64,000 nucleotides of DNA from Eledone cirrhosa (lineage: Eukaryota; Mollusca; Cephalopoda; Octopoda; Eledonidae): the NCBI GenBank assembly GCA_964016885.1, contig OZ024740.1, forward strand, positions 803,004 to 867,003, read 5' to 3'. The notes under the pieces are model-generated. The model was not told where the DNA came from, searched no databases, and saw nothing but the letters and a program-made list of their open reading frames with translations. The first letter of the stretch is position 1, and each line of letters begins with the position of its first letter. Both the position numbers and the translations under genes were made by a program. This document shows, piece after piece, positions 27,223-39,414 of this stretch.

Positions 27223-27495
27223 TAAACCACTGCCTCATGGCCCCGGTGGACAGGATGGAGAAGACAACTCCAGAGGATGGCAAAGGAGACACGCTGGAAC
27301 CAAACTACAGAAGGACAATCTTCGTCTTTAATTTATGTTAACATTTCGTATTCTATCAACTGATTACCATTGATATTGATTGCAAAATCAATTGATTGGT
27401 AGACAACACTGTCTAGTTATATACCTAGTCAAACAATCCTACCAGAATCAAGTTTCAATTTTCATCCTTCCAAGGTTGATAAAATAAAGTACACT
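27223..27495. other. Spacer with a possible SINE 3' fragment
   Basis: Mostly unrecognised DNA. AAGGTTGATAAAATAAAGTA near 27472-27493 resembles the body of the cephalopod SINE (compare 640-670) and may be a small fragment of it. No gene is visible. Confidence 0.4.
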
Positions 27496-28320
27496 CGCGG
27501 GCATGCCTACAAAGTCAGAAAATATTACAGCTCCCATGAATTTATATTCAGAGTTGCTGAAGCATGGAACAAACTATCTGCATCAGTTGTTAGCTGTCGA
27601 GACACTGCATCCTTCAAAACCTCCATGGAACAAACTACCTGCATCAGTTGTTAGCTGTCGAGACACTGCATCCTTCAAAACCTCCATGGAACAAACTACC
27701 TGCATCAGTTGTTAGCTGTCGAGACACTGCATCCTTCAAAACCTCCATGGAACAAACTACCTGCATCAGTTGTTAGCTGTCGGGACACTGCATCCTTCAA
27801 AACCTCCATGGAACAAACTACCTGCATCAGTTGTTAGCTGTCGAGACACTGCATCCTTCAAAACCTCCATGGAACAAACTACCTGCATCAGTTGTTAGCT
27901 GTCGGGACACTGCATCCTTCAAAACCTCCATGGAACAAATTACCTGCATCAGTTGTTAGCTGTCGAGACACTGCATCCTTTAAAACTTCCATGGAACAAA
28001 CTACCTACATCAGTTGTTAGCTGTCGAGACACTGCATCCTTCAAAACCTCCATGGAACAAACTACCTGCATCAGTTGTTAGCTGTTGGGACACTGCATCC
28101 TTCAAAACCTCCATGCTTCCTGAAATTCACCAACACTACACCTGATATCCCCCCTCCATACACATGCACACATGTATCTGTGTATATCATGACTCATACA
28201 CTGTTCACTTCCCTGACATTTGTACATTATTCTATGTACTATACATGCACCTTTGATCAGTTGTAGTGTACCTTAGCACTGTACACAATAATGTATTTTC
28301 ATTATTATTATTATTATTAT
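27496..28320 (+). pseudogene. Second LINE 3' end, expanded by an internal tandem repeat
   Basis: 27500-27580 matches the LINE coding region around 26900-26990 (GTCAGAAAA, CAGCTCCCATGA, GTTGCTGAAGCATGGAAC) with a deletion. 28100-28320 matches its end (CTTCCTGAAATT, CCAACACTACA, then the GATCAGTTGTAGTGTACC tail and a TTA repeat). Between them lie nine copies of a 61-bp unit. Since 61 is not a multiple of 3, the original frame is lost. The copy starts with no RT core, so it is strongly 5'-truncated. Confidence 0.85.
27563..28111 (+). repeat. 61-bp minisatellite made from LINE coding sequence, 9 copies
   Basis: CATGGAACAAACTACCTGCA recurs every 61 bp from 27563 and the series ends at CATGCTTCC (28112); 549 bp is exactly nine units. 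The single-copy source is seen in the neighbouring LINE at about 26975-27035, coding for AWNNYLHQLLAVETLHSLKP. Copies differ at few positions (GTCGAGAC against GTCGGGAC, TTCAAAACC against TTTAAAACT). CATG stands at both edges of the unit, so slippage between short direct repeats could have started it. Confidence 0.95.
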
Positions 28321-28535
28321 TACTTAATACTGGGGATTGATTTATCATTTTTGTTACCATATTTCTAATAAAAATGCTGCCTATGAATTTTAATTAATTT
28401 TGAAAATAATCAAAAATTCTAGGACTACCTAATCCAATCTATTCTTCTTATTTTTAACCCTTTTTGTACCTAGTTACATAAAACCAACCCTACTCTTATG
28501 ATACACAGCTGTATATTTTCAAATATTCATGCTTA
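28321..28535. other. AT-rich spacer
   Basis: No coding frame or repeat recognised between the LINE tail and the next MITE. Confidence 0.5.
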
Positions 28536-28703
28536 CTGTATTTCTCGGCATCGAAGATGCTACTTTTTTCCTAAAATAAGTCTCAAAAATCTACCATGCG
28601 TCGTGGAAGCCAAAGGTTATTTATTATTTTTTTTCAAAATTTTGGTTGTCAAAATTAAGGTGGGTCCTTGAGGATGAAGCGTCTTCGACGCCGGGAAATA
28701 CGG
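28536..28703. mobile_element. pogo/Tigger-like MITE, 168 bp
   Basis: The left end CTGTATTTCTCGGCATCGAA and the right end, read inverted, CCGTATTTCCCGGCGTCGAA are imperfect terminal repeats. TA flanks both sides (28534-28535 and 28704-28705), the target duplication of the Tc1/mariner superfamily. CCGTATTTCCCGG-type ends with a following GACGC are a known mark of pogo/Tigger-derived MITEs. No coding capacity. Confidence 0.75.
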
Positions 28704-28866
28704 TATATCAAATGATTTTCTTAAGAATTTTTCAAGTGACATTATAAACACCAACTTACTAATGAAAAAATTGATAATTTTATTAAATTCTTCCAATTTT
28801 TTTTTTATTATTTTCAAAATTGAAACATTGGAAGTGAATTTCATTAGTAATGCAGTTAAAAAAGGA

Positions 28867-29085
28867 TTAACCCTTTAGCATTTAAACTGGCCGTATCTGG
28901 CCAGAATTATCTCACCTCTTTCTGTTCAAACTGGCTGTAACCGGCCACTCATACTAACGTTAAGGTATTATTCTCAAAATAACTAATGTCAAAATCTTGT
29001 AGATTCAATAATACATGAGATAATTAAGTGTTTACCATGAAAATATAATAGTAAATATAGAGTAATGTAAATGCTAAAGGGTTAA
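28867..29085 (+). mobile_element. Intact piggyBac-type MITE with TTAA target sites
   Basis: TTAA at 28867-28870 and 29082-29085 encloses a 211-bp element with perfect 14-bp terminal inverted repeats, CCCTTTAGCATTTA. TTAA duplication with CCC-starting ends is the signature of the piggyBac superfamily. There is no coding sequence. Just inside the right terminus the element contains TATAGAGTAATGTAAA, the reverse complement of the 16-bp monomer of the array at 2228-21788, plus a partial second copy. The body has paired ACTGGCCGTATCTGGCC and ACTGGCTGTAACCGGCC motifs. It lies in the intron before exon c. Confidence 0.9.
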
Positions 29086-29205
29086 GACAGCAGGGTGTGA
29101 TTTCAGAGATTTGGCTCCTATTTCTAGCAGGGCAAGTAACCATGTTCAAGTTCTTCTTGTAACTAAGTGACTATAGAATCACTGCATTGCTATTTTCAAT
29201 GCCGC

Positions 29206-29250
29206 ATGTTGTTGTTGTTGTTGTTGTCATCATCATTGTTGTTGTCTATT
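29206..29250 (+). repeat. (GTT)n and (ATC)n microsatellite
   Basis: A GTTGTTGTTGTTGTT run followed by CATCATCATTGTTGTTG. Intronic, about 50 bp before exon c. Confidence 0.85.
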
Positions 29251-29301
29251 AGTTTGTCAGACAACAATCTCTAACTGTATATAACTGGTTTCTGTTCCTA
29301 G

Positions 29302-29376
29302 AAAGCTGTGAACTCTCCTGTGGTGGAGGTGGAGATCTTTATGAATGTTCTTGCTTGTGTAAAAATGGTAGAGGAG
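29302..29376 (+). CDS. Exon of the split gene (exon c), Cys-rich
   Basis: GTTTCTGTTCCTAG precedes the exon and GAGGAG|GTAGGT follows it. It enters completing a codon with two bases, matching the phase-1 exit of exon b, and leaves in phase 1. The joined codon is Glu, followed by SCELSCGGGGDLYECSC and LCKNGRG: five Cys in about 17 residues. The spacing hints at a small disulfide-bonded extracellular module, possibly EGF-like, but one exon is too little to name it. With exons a and b this suggests a secreted or membrane protein. A further exon is needed downstream; none is seen before the 52-bp array, so the next intron probably contains that array. Confidence 0.6.
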
Positions 29377-29424
29377 GTAGGTTGCAAATAGATTTTTTTT
29401 TTCTTGCAACACTTTTAGAATGTG

Positions 29425-29466
29425 CTACTACTACCACCACCACTACAACACCACCACCACCATTTT
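29425..29466 (+). repeat. (ACC/ACT)n microsatellite
   Basis: CTACTACTACCACCACCACT followed by ACACCACCACCACCA. Short, impure trinucleotide repeat. Confidence 0.8.
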
Positions 29467-29621
29467 ATACCATATTGAGAAGGGGGCAGGGATCAAGCCA
29501 TTTGGTATTAGGATGCACATACAGCCATAGAAACGAAGCCCAGAATGAAGAGTAGGAGCAAGATGCAGCCAACAAACCCTAACCCTTTAATAATGGAGCT
29601 TTGGAGGTCCACTTCTCAATT

Positions 29622-29868
29622 GGTTAACATCATCACCACCATCACTACTATCATCATTATCATCATTGTTGTCATCATCATCATTACCACTACTCTCATC
29701 ACCACCATCACCATCATCAACATCATCACTACCACCACTATCATCATTATCATCAACATCATCGCCACCATCATCGTTGTGGACATCAATAACATCATCG
29801 CCTCCACCATCATCATCATCATCAACATCTTCACCACCACTGCCACCACCACCACCACCATCATCAGC
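29622..29868 (+). repeat. (CAY)n trinucleotide tract
   Basis: About 245 bp of CATCAC, CATCAT and CACCAC repeats with few interruptions. The overlapping Ile/Thr-rich, Ser/Pro-rich and Met/Val-rich frames on both strands come from the simple repeat and are not genes. It runs straight into the retroelement remnant. Confidence 0.9.
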
Positions 29869-29879
29869 AACAACGCCGC

Positions 29880-30377
29880 TGCTGCCGCCAACGTGAGGCC
29901 GAGACTTGGAACCGGATCGAACTCAGCCCAGTGGACATTCCTTCTCCTTCTTCCCCTGTTGACGTCAAGTCCCTACAGAGTATTTGGGATGCCATCCAGT
30001 GCAATCTGGCCTCGGACAGACGAGCGCGCCAGCTCGGCAAGCACAGCCTCGCAGGTTTTTGCTCAGCTGCGCAACCCCACAGCGGTGCCTGGCTACATGC
30101 CTTACCCTCCTTTTCTACTGACATGCAGCTGGACAATGATAGCCTGTGCATAAGTGTTTCCATGAGGCTCAGCCTCTGGATCTGTGAGTCACACAAATGT
30201 TACTGCAGATCGACTGTAGACTCTTTCGGCCTCCACCTGTTGTCCTGTCACTACAGTGCTGGCAACCATCAAGTATCGGTCGCTCTCCGACAGGTTTACA
30301 GTCAAGCCCCTAGCAGTGAAGACTTCCAGTGTCCTTGGTACTTGAGCTACCTCCCTACTCACCACCATAGGTGCTGA
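29880..30377 (+). pseudogene. Retroelement ORF fragment (SGAWLHALP family)
   Basis: An open + frame from the end of the CAY tract to the stop at 30375-30377 encodes QREAETWNRIE, SLQSIWD, HSGAWLHALPS, SMRLSLWICESHKCYC and VDSFGLHLLSC. From memory, the pattern SGAWLHALP, RLG-x-x-C-x-x-H-x-C-x-C, VD-x-x-GLH-x-LSC is common at the C-terminal end of reverse-transcriptase-like proteins in mollusc and cnidarian genomes; the Cys/His set looks like a zinc-binding site. I infer a fragment of a mobile-element ORF. No RT core precedes it and the frame has no credible start, so it is a remnant. Beyond 30377 the similarity fades. Confidence 0.55.
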
Positions 30378-30927
30378 GCTGGCTAGCCACAAGTGTGTGC
30401 CTCGCAAGATGGAATCGCTCTTGCAATGCATCTCCCTCACCATTCTCCGAAATGCCTTCTCCCTTCTGTCTGCCGGGGTCGTGGGGCGGCCAGCAGGTGT
30501 CACTCCATTTATTCATGATAGTGAGATATCGGGAGGGTGAGAGTGATGGAGGTGATGGGAGTGGGAGTGTGGCTCCTCTGTATTTGGACCTGGTGTACAT
30601 GTATGTGTTTGTTTCCATTCATTCGATATGACACATATTTTTTTAGTTATTGGATCAAATTTAGGGTAGATTAAGATGAATAGATTTCACTGCTCACCAC
30701 ATATACACATAGTTCAAAATACTAGGAACTGCTTCAGTTATGCCTTTCTTATCTCAATCAAATTTTGCTTCTGCTCATAAGGCCTAGCACTTTTTCAATC
30801 AATATTCACCCCCACCCCACCCCTCTCATTCATGAATTTCAGAATCTTGAATTCTGCTTTCACCACATCTGCCAGAGCCATAACTTTCCTATCTCAAACG
30901 CATTTTTTTCTTGCATTTTGGCACTTG
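30378..30927. other. Non-coding DNA leading into the 52-bp array
   Basis: No gene recognised. Near the right end a degenerate duplication is visible: ATCTCAA at 30751 and 30891, and GCACTTTTTCAATCAATATT (from 30787) against GCACTTGTTCCACTAATACT (from 30921). The second copy leads directly into the first 52-bp monomer. Confidence 0.55.
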
Positions 30928-31059
30928 TTCCACTAATACTCACCACAGTTACTCATGTATCTACATGTACAAGTTATACTTCCACCAATACTTACCACAG
31001 TTACTCATGTATCTACATCTACCAGTTATACTTCCACTAATACGCACCACATTTACTCA

Positions 31060-32515
31060 TGTATCTACCTGTACCAGTTATACTTCCACCAATACTCACC
31101 ACAGTTACTCATGTATCTACCTCTACAAGTTCTACTTCCACCAATACTCACCACTGTTACTCATGTATCTACCTCTACCAGTTATACTTCCACCAATACT
31201 CACCACATTTACTCATGTATCTACCTCTACCATTTATACTTCCACCAATACTCACCAGCGTTACTCATGTATCTACCTGTACCAGTTCTACTTCCACCAA
31301 TACTCACCACAGTTACTCATGTATCTACCTCTACAAGTTATACTTCCACCAATACTCACCACAGTTACTCATGTATCTACCTGTACCAGTTATACTTCCT
31401 CCAATACTCACCACAGTTACTCATGTATCTATCTCTACCAATTATACTTCCACCAATACTCACCACAGTTACTCATGTATCTACCTCTACCAGTTCTACT
31501 TCCACCAATACTCACCACAGTTACTCATGTATCTACCTCTACCAGTTCTACTTCCACCAATACTCACGACAGTTACTCATGTATATACCTGTACCAGGTA
31601 TACTTCCACCAATACTTACCATGGTTACTCATGTATCTACCTCTACCAGTTATACTTCCAACAATACTTACCACAGTTACTCATGTATATACCTGTACCA
31701 GTTATACTTCCACCAATACTTACCATGGTTACTCATGTATCTAACTCTACCAGTTCTACTTCCACCAATACTTACCACAGTTACTAATGTATCTACCTCT
31801 ACCAGTTCTACTTCCACCAATACTCACCACAGTTACTCATGTATCTACCTCTACCAATTATACTTCCACCAATACTCACCACAGTTACTCATGTATCTAC
31901 ATCTACCAGTTCTACTTCCACCAATACTCACCACATTTACTCATGTATCTACCTCTACCATTTATACTTCCACCAATACTCACCAGCGTTACTCATGTAT
32001 CTACCTGTACCAGTTCTACTTCCACCAATACTCACCACAGTTACTCATGTATCTACCTCTACAAGTAATACTTCCACCAATACTCACCACAGTTACTCAT
32101 GTATCTACCTGTACCAGTTATACTTCCTCCAATACTCACCACAGTTACTCATGTATCTATCTCTACCAATTATACTTCCACCAATACTCACCACAGTTAC
32201 TCATGTATCTACCTCTACCAGTTCTACTTCCACCAATACTCACCACAGTTACTCATGTATCTACCTCTACCAGTTCTACTTCCACCAATACTCACCACAG
32301 TTACTCATGTATATACCTGTACCAGTTATACTTCCACCAATACTTACCATGGTTACTCATGTATTTACCTCTACCAGTTATACTTCCAACAATACTTACC
32401 ACAGTTACTCATGTATATACCTGTACCAGTTATACTTCCACCAATACTTACCATGGTTACTCATGTATCTAACTCTACCAGTTCTACTTCCACCAATACT
32501 TACCACAGTTACTAA
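31060..32515 (+). repeat. 728-bp (14-mer) higher-order duplication
   Basis: Variant units recur exactly 728 bp apart: for example the CTAACTCTACCAGTTCTACT unit near 31741 and again near 32469, and the CATTTATACTTCCACCAATA unit near 31230 and 31958. This is a tandem duplication of 14 monomers in the more divergent left part of the array. Confidence 0.8.
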
Positions 32516-35500
32516 TGTATCTACCTCTACCAGTTCTACTTCCACCAATACTCACCACAGTTACTCATGTATCTAACTCTACCAGTTCTACTTCCACCAA
32601 TACTTACCACAGTTACTAATGTATCTATCTCTAACAATTATACTTCCACCAATACTCACCACAGTTACTCATGTATCTACCTCTACCAGTTCTACTTCCA
32701 CCAATACTCACCACAGTTACTCATGTATCTACCTCTACCAGTTCTACTTCCACCAATACTCACCACAGTTACTCATGTATCTACCTGTACCAGTTATACT
32801 TCCACCGATCCTCACCACAGTTACTCATGTATCTACCTCTACCAGTTATATTTCCATCAGTACTCACCACAGTTACTCATGTATGTACCTTTACCAGTTA
32901 TACTTCCACCAATACTCACCACAGTTACTCATGTATCTACATGTACCAGTTATACTTCCAGCAATACTCACCACAGTTACTCATGTATCTACTTCTACCA
33001 GTTATACTTCCACCAATACTCACCACAGTTACTCATGTATCTACTTCTACCAGTTATACTTCCACCAATACTCACCACAGTTACTCATGTATCTACCTGT
33101 ACCAGTTATACTTCCACCAATACTCACCACAGTTACTCATGTATCTACCTCTACCAGTTCTTCTTCTACTAATACTCACCACAGTTACTCATGTATCTAC
33201 CTGTACCAGTTCTACTTCCACCAATACTCACCACAGTTACTCATGTATCTACCTCTACCAGTTCTACTTCCACCAATACTGACCACAGTTACTCATGTAT
33301 ATACCTCTGCCAGTTATACTTCCACCGATCCTCACCACAGTTACTCATGTATCTACCTCTACCAGTTATATTTCCATCAGTACTCACCACAGTTACTCTT
33401 GTATCTACCACTACCAGTTATAATTCCACCAATACTCACCACAGTTACTCATGTATCTACCTCTACCAGTTCTACTTCCACCAATACTCACCATTGTTAC
33501 TCATGTATCTACCTCTACCAGTTCTACTTCCACCAATACTCACCATAGTTACTCATGTATCTACCTCTACCAGTTATACTCCCACCAATACTCACCATTG
33601 TTACTCATGTATCTACCTCTACCAGTTCTACTTCCACCAATACTCACCACAGTTACTCATGTATCTACCTCTACCAGTTATACTTCCACCAATACTCACC
33701 ACCGTTACTCATGTATCTACCTCTACCAGTTCTACTTCTACCAATACTCAACACAGTTACTCATGTATGTACCTCTACCAGTTATACTTCCACCAATACT
33801 TACCACAGTTACTCATGGATCTACCTCTACCAGTTCTAGTTCCTCCAATACTTACCACAGTTACTCATGGATCTACTTCTACAAATTATACTTCCACCAT
33901 TACTCATCACTGTTACTCATGTATCTACCTGTAACAGTTCTACTTCCACCAATACTTACCACAGTTACTCATGTATGTACTTCTACTAGTTATACTTCCA
34001 CCAATACTCACCACAGTTACTCTTGTATCTACCTGTACCAGTTATTCTTCCACAAATACTTACCACAGTTACTCATGTATCTACCTGTACCAGTTATACT
34101 TCCACCAATACTCACCACAGTTACTCATGTATCTACCTCTACGAGTTCTACTTCCACCAATTCTCACCACAGTAACACATGTATCTACCTGTACTAGTTA
34201 TATTTCCACCAATACTCACCAGATTTACTCATGTCTCTACCTCTACCAGTTCTACTCCCACCAATACTCACCACTGTTACTCATGTATCTACCTCTACCA
34301 GTTCTACTTCAAACAATACTCACCACAGTTACTCATGTATCTACCTCTACCAGTTCTACTTCCACCAATACTCACCACAGTTACTCATGTATCTACCTCT
34401 ACCAGTTCTACTTCCACCAATACTCACCACAGTTACTCATGTATCTACCTCTACCAGTTATACTTCCACCAATACCCACCACAGTTACTCATGTATCTAC
34501 CTGTACCAGTTCTACTTCCACCAATACTCACCACAATTACTCATGTATCTATCTCTACCAGTTATACTCGCACCAATACTCACCATTGTTACTCATGTTT
34601 CTAACTCTAGCAGTTCTGTTTCCACCAATACTCACCACAGATACTCATGTATATACCTGTACCAGTTCTACTTCCACCAATACTCACCACATTTACACAT
34701 GTATCTACCTCTCCCAGTTATACATCCACTCATACTCACCACAGTTACTCATGTATCTATCTCTACCATTTATACTTCCACCAATACTCTCCACAATTAC
34801 TCATGTATCTACCTCTACAAGTTATACTTCCACCAATACTCATCACAGTTACTCATGTATCTACCTCTACCAGTTCTACTTCCACCAATACTTACCACAG
34901 TTACACATGTATATACCTCTACCAGTTATACTTCCACCAATACTCACCACAGTTACTCATGTACCTACATCTTCCCGTTCTACTTCCACCAATACTCACC
35001 ACAGACACTCTTGTATCTACCTCTAACAGTTATACTTCCACGAATACTCACCACATTTACAAATGTATCTACTTCCACCAATTCTCACCATTGTTACTCA
35101 TGTATCTACCTCTACCAGTTCTACTTCCACCAATACTCACCATAGTTACTCATGTATCTACCTCTACCAGTTATACTCCCACCAAAACTCACCATTGTTA
35201 CTCATGGATCTACCTCTACCAGTTCTACTTCCACCAATACTCACCACAGTTACTCATGTATCTACCTCTACCAGTTATACTTCCACCAATACTCACCACA
35301 GTTACTCATGTATCTACATCTACCAGTTCTACTTCTACCAATACTCAACACAGTTACTCATGAATGTACCTCTACCAGTTATACTTCCACCAATACTTAC
35401 CACAGTTACTCATGTATCTACCTCTACCAGTTATACTTCCACCAATACTCACCACAGTTACTCATGTATCTACCTGTACCAGTTATACTTCCACCAATAC

Positions 35501-36659
35501 TGACCACATTTACACATGTATCTACTGCTATCAGTTATACTTCCACCAATACTCACCACAGTTACTCATGTATCTACCTCTACCAGTTCTACTTCCACCA
35601 ATACTCACCACAGTTACTCATGTATCTACCGCTACCAGTAATACTTCCACCAATACTCACCACAGTTACTCATGTATCTACCTCTACCAGTTATACTTCC
35701 ACCAATACTCACCACAGTTACTCATGTATCTACCACTACCAGTTATACTTCCACCAATACTCACCACAGTTACTCATGTATCTACCTCTACCAGTTCTTC
35801 TTCTACTAATACTCACCACAGTTGCTCATGTATCTACCTCTACCAGTTCTACTTCCACCAATACTCACCACAGTTACTCATGTATCTACCTCTACCAGCT
35901 CTACTTCCACCAATACTTACCACAGTTACACATGTATATACCTCTATCAGTTATACTTCCACCAATACTCACCACAGTTACTCATGTACCTACATCTTCC
36001 CGTTCTACTTCCACCAATACTCACCACAGTTACTCATGTATCTACCTCTACCAGTTATACGTCCACCAATACTCACCACAATTACTCATGTATCTACCTC
36101 TACCAATTATACTCCCACCAATACTCACCACAGTTACTCATGTATCTACCTCTACCAGTTATACGTCCCCCAATACTCACCACAATTACTCATGTATCTA
36201 CCTCTACCAGTTATACTTCCACCAATACTCACCACATTTACTCATGTATCTACTTCTACCAGTTATCCCTCCACCAATACTCACCACAGTTACTCATGTA
36301 TCTACCTCTACCAGTTATACGTCCACCAATACTTACGACAGTTACTCATGTATCTACCTCTACCAGTTATACTTCAACCAATACTCACCACAGTTACTCA
36401 TGTATCTACCTCTACCTGTTATACTTGCACCATATTCACCACAGTTACTCATGTATCTACCTCTACCAGTTATACTTGCACCAATACTCACCACAGTTAC
36501 TCATGTATCTACTTCTCCCAGTTATACTTCCACCAATACTCACCACAGTTACTCATGTATCTACCTCTACCTGTTATACTTGCACCAATACTCACCACAG
36601 TTACTTATGTATCTACCTGTACGAGTTATACTTCCACCAATACTCACCACAGTTACTCA

Positions 36660-39234
36660 TGTATCTACCTCTACCAGTTATACTTCCACCAATACTCACC
36701 ACATTTACTCATGTATCTACCTCTACAAGTTATACGTCCACCAATACTCACCACAATTACTCATGCAACTAACTCTACCAGTTCTACTTCCACCAATATT
36801 TACCACAGTTACTCATGTATCTACCTCTACCAGTTATACTTCCACCAATACTCACCACAGTTACTCATGTATCTACCTCTAACAGTTCTACTTCTACCAA
36901 TACTCACCACAGTTACTCATGTATCTACCTCTACCAGTTATATTTCCACCAATACTCACCACTGTTACTCATGTATCTACCACTACCAGTTCTACCTCCA
37001 CCAATACCCACCACATTTACTCATGTCTCTACCTCTACTAGTTCTACTTCTACCAATACTCACCACTGTTACTCATGTATCTACCTCTACCAGTTATACT
37101 TCCACCAATACTCATCACAGTTACACATGTATCTACCTCTATCAGTTATAATTCCACAAATACGCACCCCAGTTACTCATATATCTACCTCTACCAGTTA
37201 TACTTCCACCAATACTCATCACAGTTACTCATGTTTCTACATCTACCAGTTATACTTCCACCAATATTCATAACAGTTACTCATGTATCTACCTCTACCA
37301 GTTATACTCCCACCAATATTCACCACAGTTACTCATGTATCTACCTCTACCAGTTATACTTACACCAATACTCACCACAGTTACTCATGTATCTACATCT
37401 ACAAGTTATACTTCCACCAATACTCATCACAGTTACTCATGTATCTACATCTACCAGATCTACTTCCACCAATACTCACCACAGTTACTCATGTATCTAC
37501 CTCTACCAGTTCTACTTCCATCAATATTCACAACAGTTACTCATGTATCTACTTCTACCAGTTATACTCCCACCAATACTCACCACAGTTACACATGTAT
37601 CAACCTGTACCAGTTATACTTCCACCAATACTCACCACATTTACTCATGTATCTATCTCTACCAGTTATACTTCCACCAATACTCACTATATTTACTCAT
37701 GTATCTACCTCTACCAGTTATACTTCCACCAATACTCACCAAAGTTACTCATGTATCTACCTGTACCAGTTATACTTCCACCAATACTCACCACAGTTAC
37801 TCATGTATCTACCTCTACCAGTTATACTTCCACCAATACTCACCTCATTTACTCATGTATCTACCTCTACCAGTTATATTTCCACCAATACTCACCACTG
37901 TTACACATGTATCTACCTGTATCAGTTATACTTCCACCAATACTCACCACATTTACTCATGTCTCTACCTCTACTAATTCTACTTCCACCAATACTCACC
38001 ACAGTTACTCATGTATCTACCTCTACCAGTTATAATTCCACCAATACTCACCACAGTTACTCATGTATCTACCTCTACCAGTTATACTTCCACCAATACT
38101 CACCACATTTACTCATGTATCTACCTCTACAAGTTATACGTCCACCAATACTCACCACAATTACTCATGCAACTAACTCTACCAGTTCTACTTCCACCAA
38201 TATTTACCACAGTTACTCATGTATCTACCTCTACCAGTTATACTTCCACCAATACTCACCACAGTTACTCATGTATCTACCTCTAACAGTTCTACTTCTA
38301 CCAATACTCACCACAGTTACTCATGTATCTACCTCTACCAGTTATATTTCCACCAATACTCACCACTGTTACTCATGTATCTACCACTACCAGTTCTACC
38401 TCCACCAATACCCACCACATTTACTCATGTCTCTACCTCTACTAGTTCTACTTCTACCAATACTCACCACTGTTACTCATGTATCTACCTCTACCAGTTA
38501 TACTTCCACCAATACTCATCACAGTTACACATGTATCTACCTCTATCAGTTATAATTCCACAAATACGCACCCCAGTTACTCATGTATCTACCTCTACCA
38601 GTTATACTTCCACCAATACTCATCACAGTTACTCATGTTTCTACATCTACCAGTTATACTTCCACCAATATTCATAACAGTTACTCATGTATCTACCTCT
38701 ACCAGTTATACTCCCACCAATATTCACCACAGTTACTCATGTATCTACCTCTACCAGTTATACTTACACCAATACTCACCACAGTTACTCATGTATCTAC
38801 ATCTTCAAGTTATACTTCCACCAATACTCATCACAGTTACTCATGTATCTACATCTACCAGATCTACTTCCACCAATACTCACCACAGTTACTCATGTAT
38901 CTACCTCTACCAGTTATACTTCCATCAATATTCACAACAGTTACTCATGTATCTACTTCTACCAGTTATACTCCCACCAATACTCACCACAGTTACACAT
39001 GTATCAATCTGTACCAGTTATACTTCCACCAATACTCACCACATTTACTCATGTATCTATCTCTACCAGTTATACTTCCACCAATACTCACTATATTTAC
39101 TCATGTATCTACCTCTACCAGTTATACTTCCACCAATACTCACCAAAGTTACTCATGTATCTACCTGTACCAGTTATACTTCCACCAATACTCACCACAG
39201 TTACTCATGTATCTACCTCTACCAGTTCTACTTT
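36660..39234 (+). repeat. 1,404-bp (27-mer) higher-order duplication
   Basis: The unit with CTCTACAAGTTATACGTCCA at 36721 recurs at 38125, and dozens of following variant units keep the same 1,404-bp spacing (27 x 52) until about 37830/39234, where the copies diverge. The same 27-mer spacing is seen again at 45701 and 47105. Confidence 0.8.
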
Positions 39235-39414
39235 CACCAATACTCACCACATTTGCTCATGCAACTAACTCTACCAGTTCTACTTCCACCAATATTTACC
39301 ACAGTTACTCATGTATCTACCTCTACCAGTTATACTTCCACCAATTCTCACCACAGTTACTCATGTATCTACCTCTAACAGTTCTTCTTCTACCAATACT
39401 CACCACAGTTACTC

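Noticed and set aside
29545..30153. 202-codon frame rich in Ile and Thr, and other frames on both strands over the CAY tract
   Set aside because: Product of the trinucleotide repeat; the downstream part is out of frame with the recognisable retroelement peptide.
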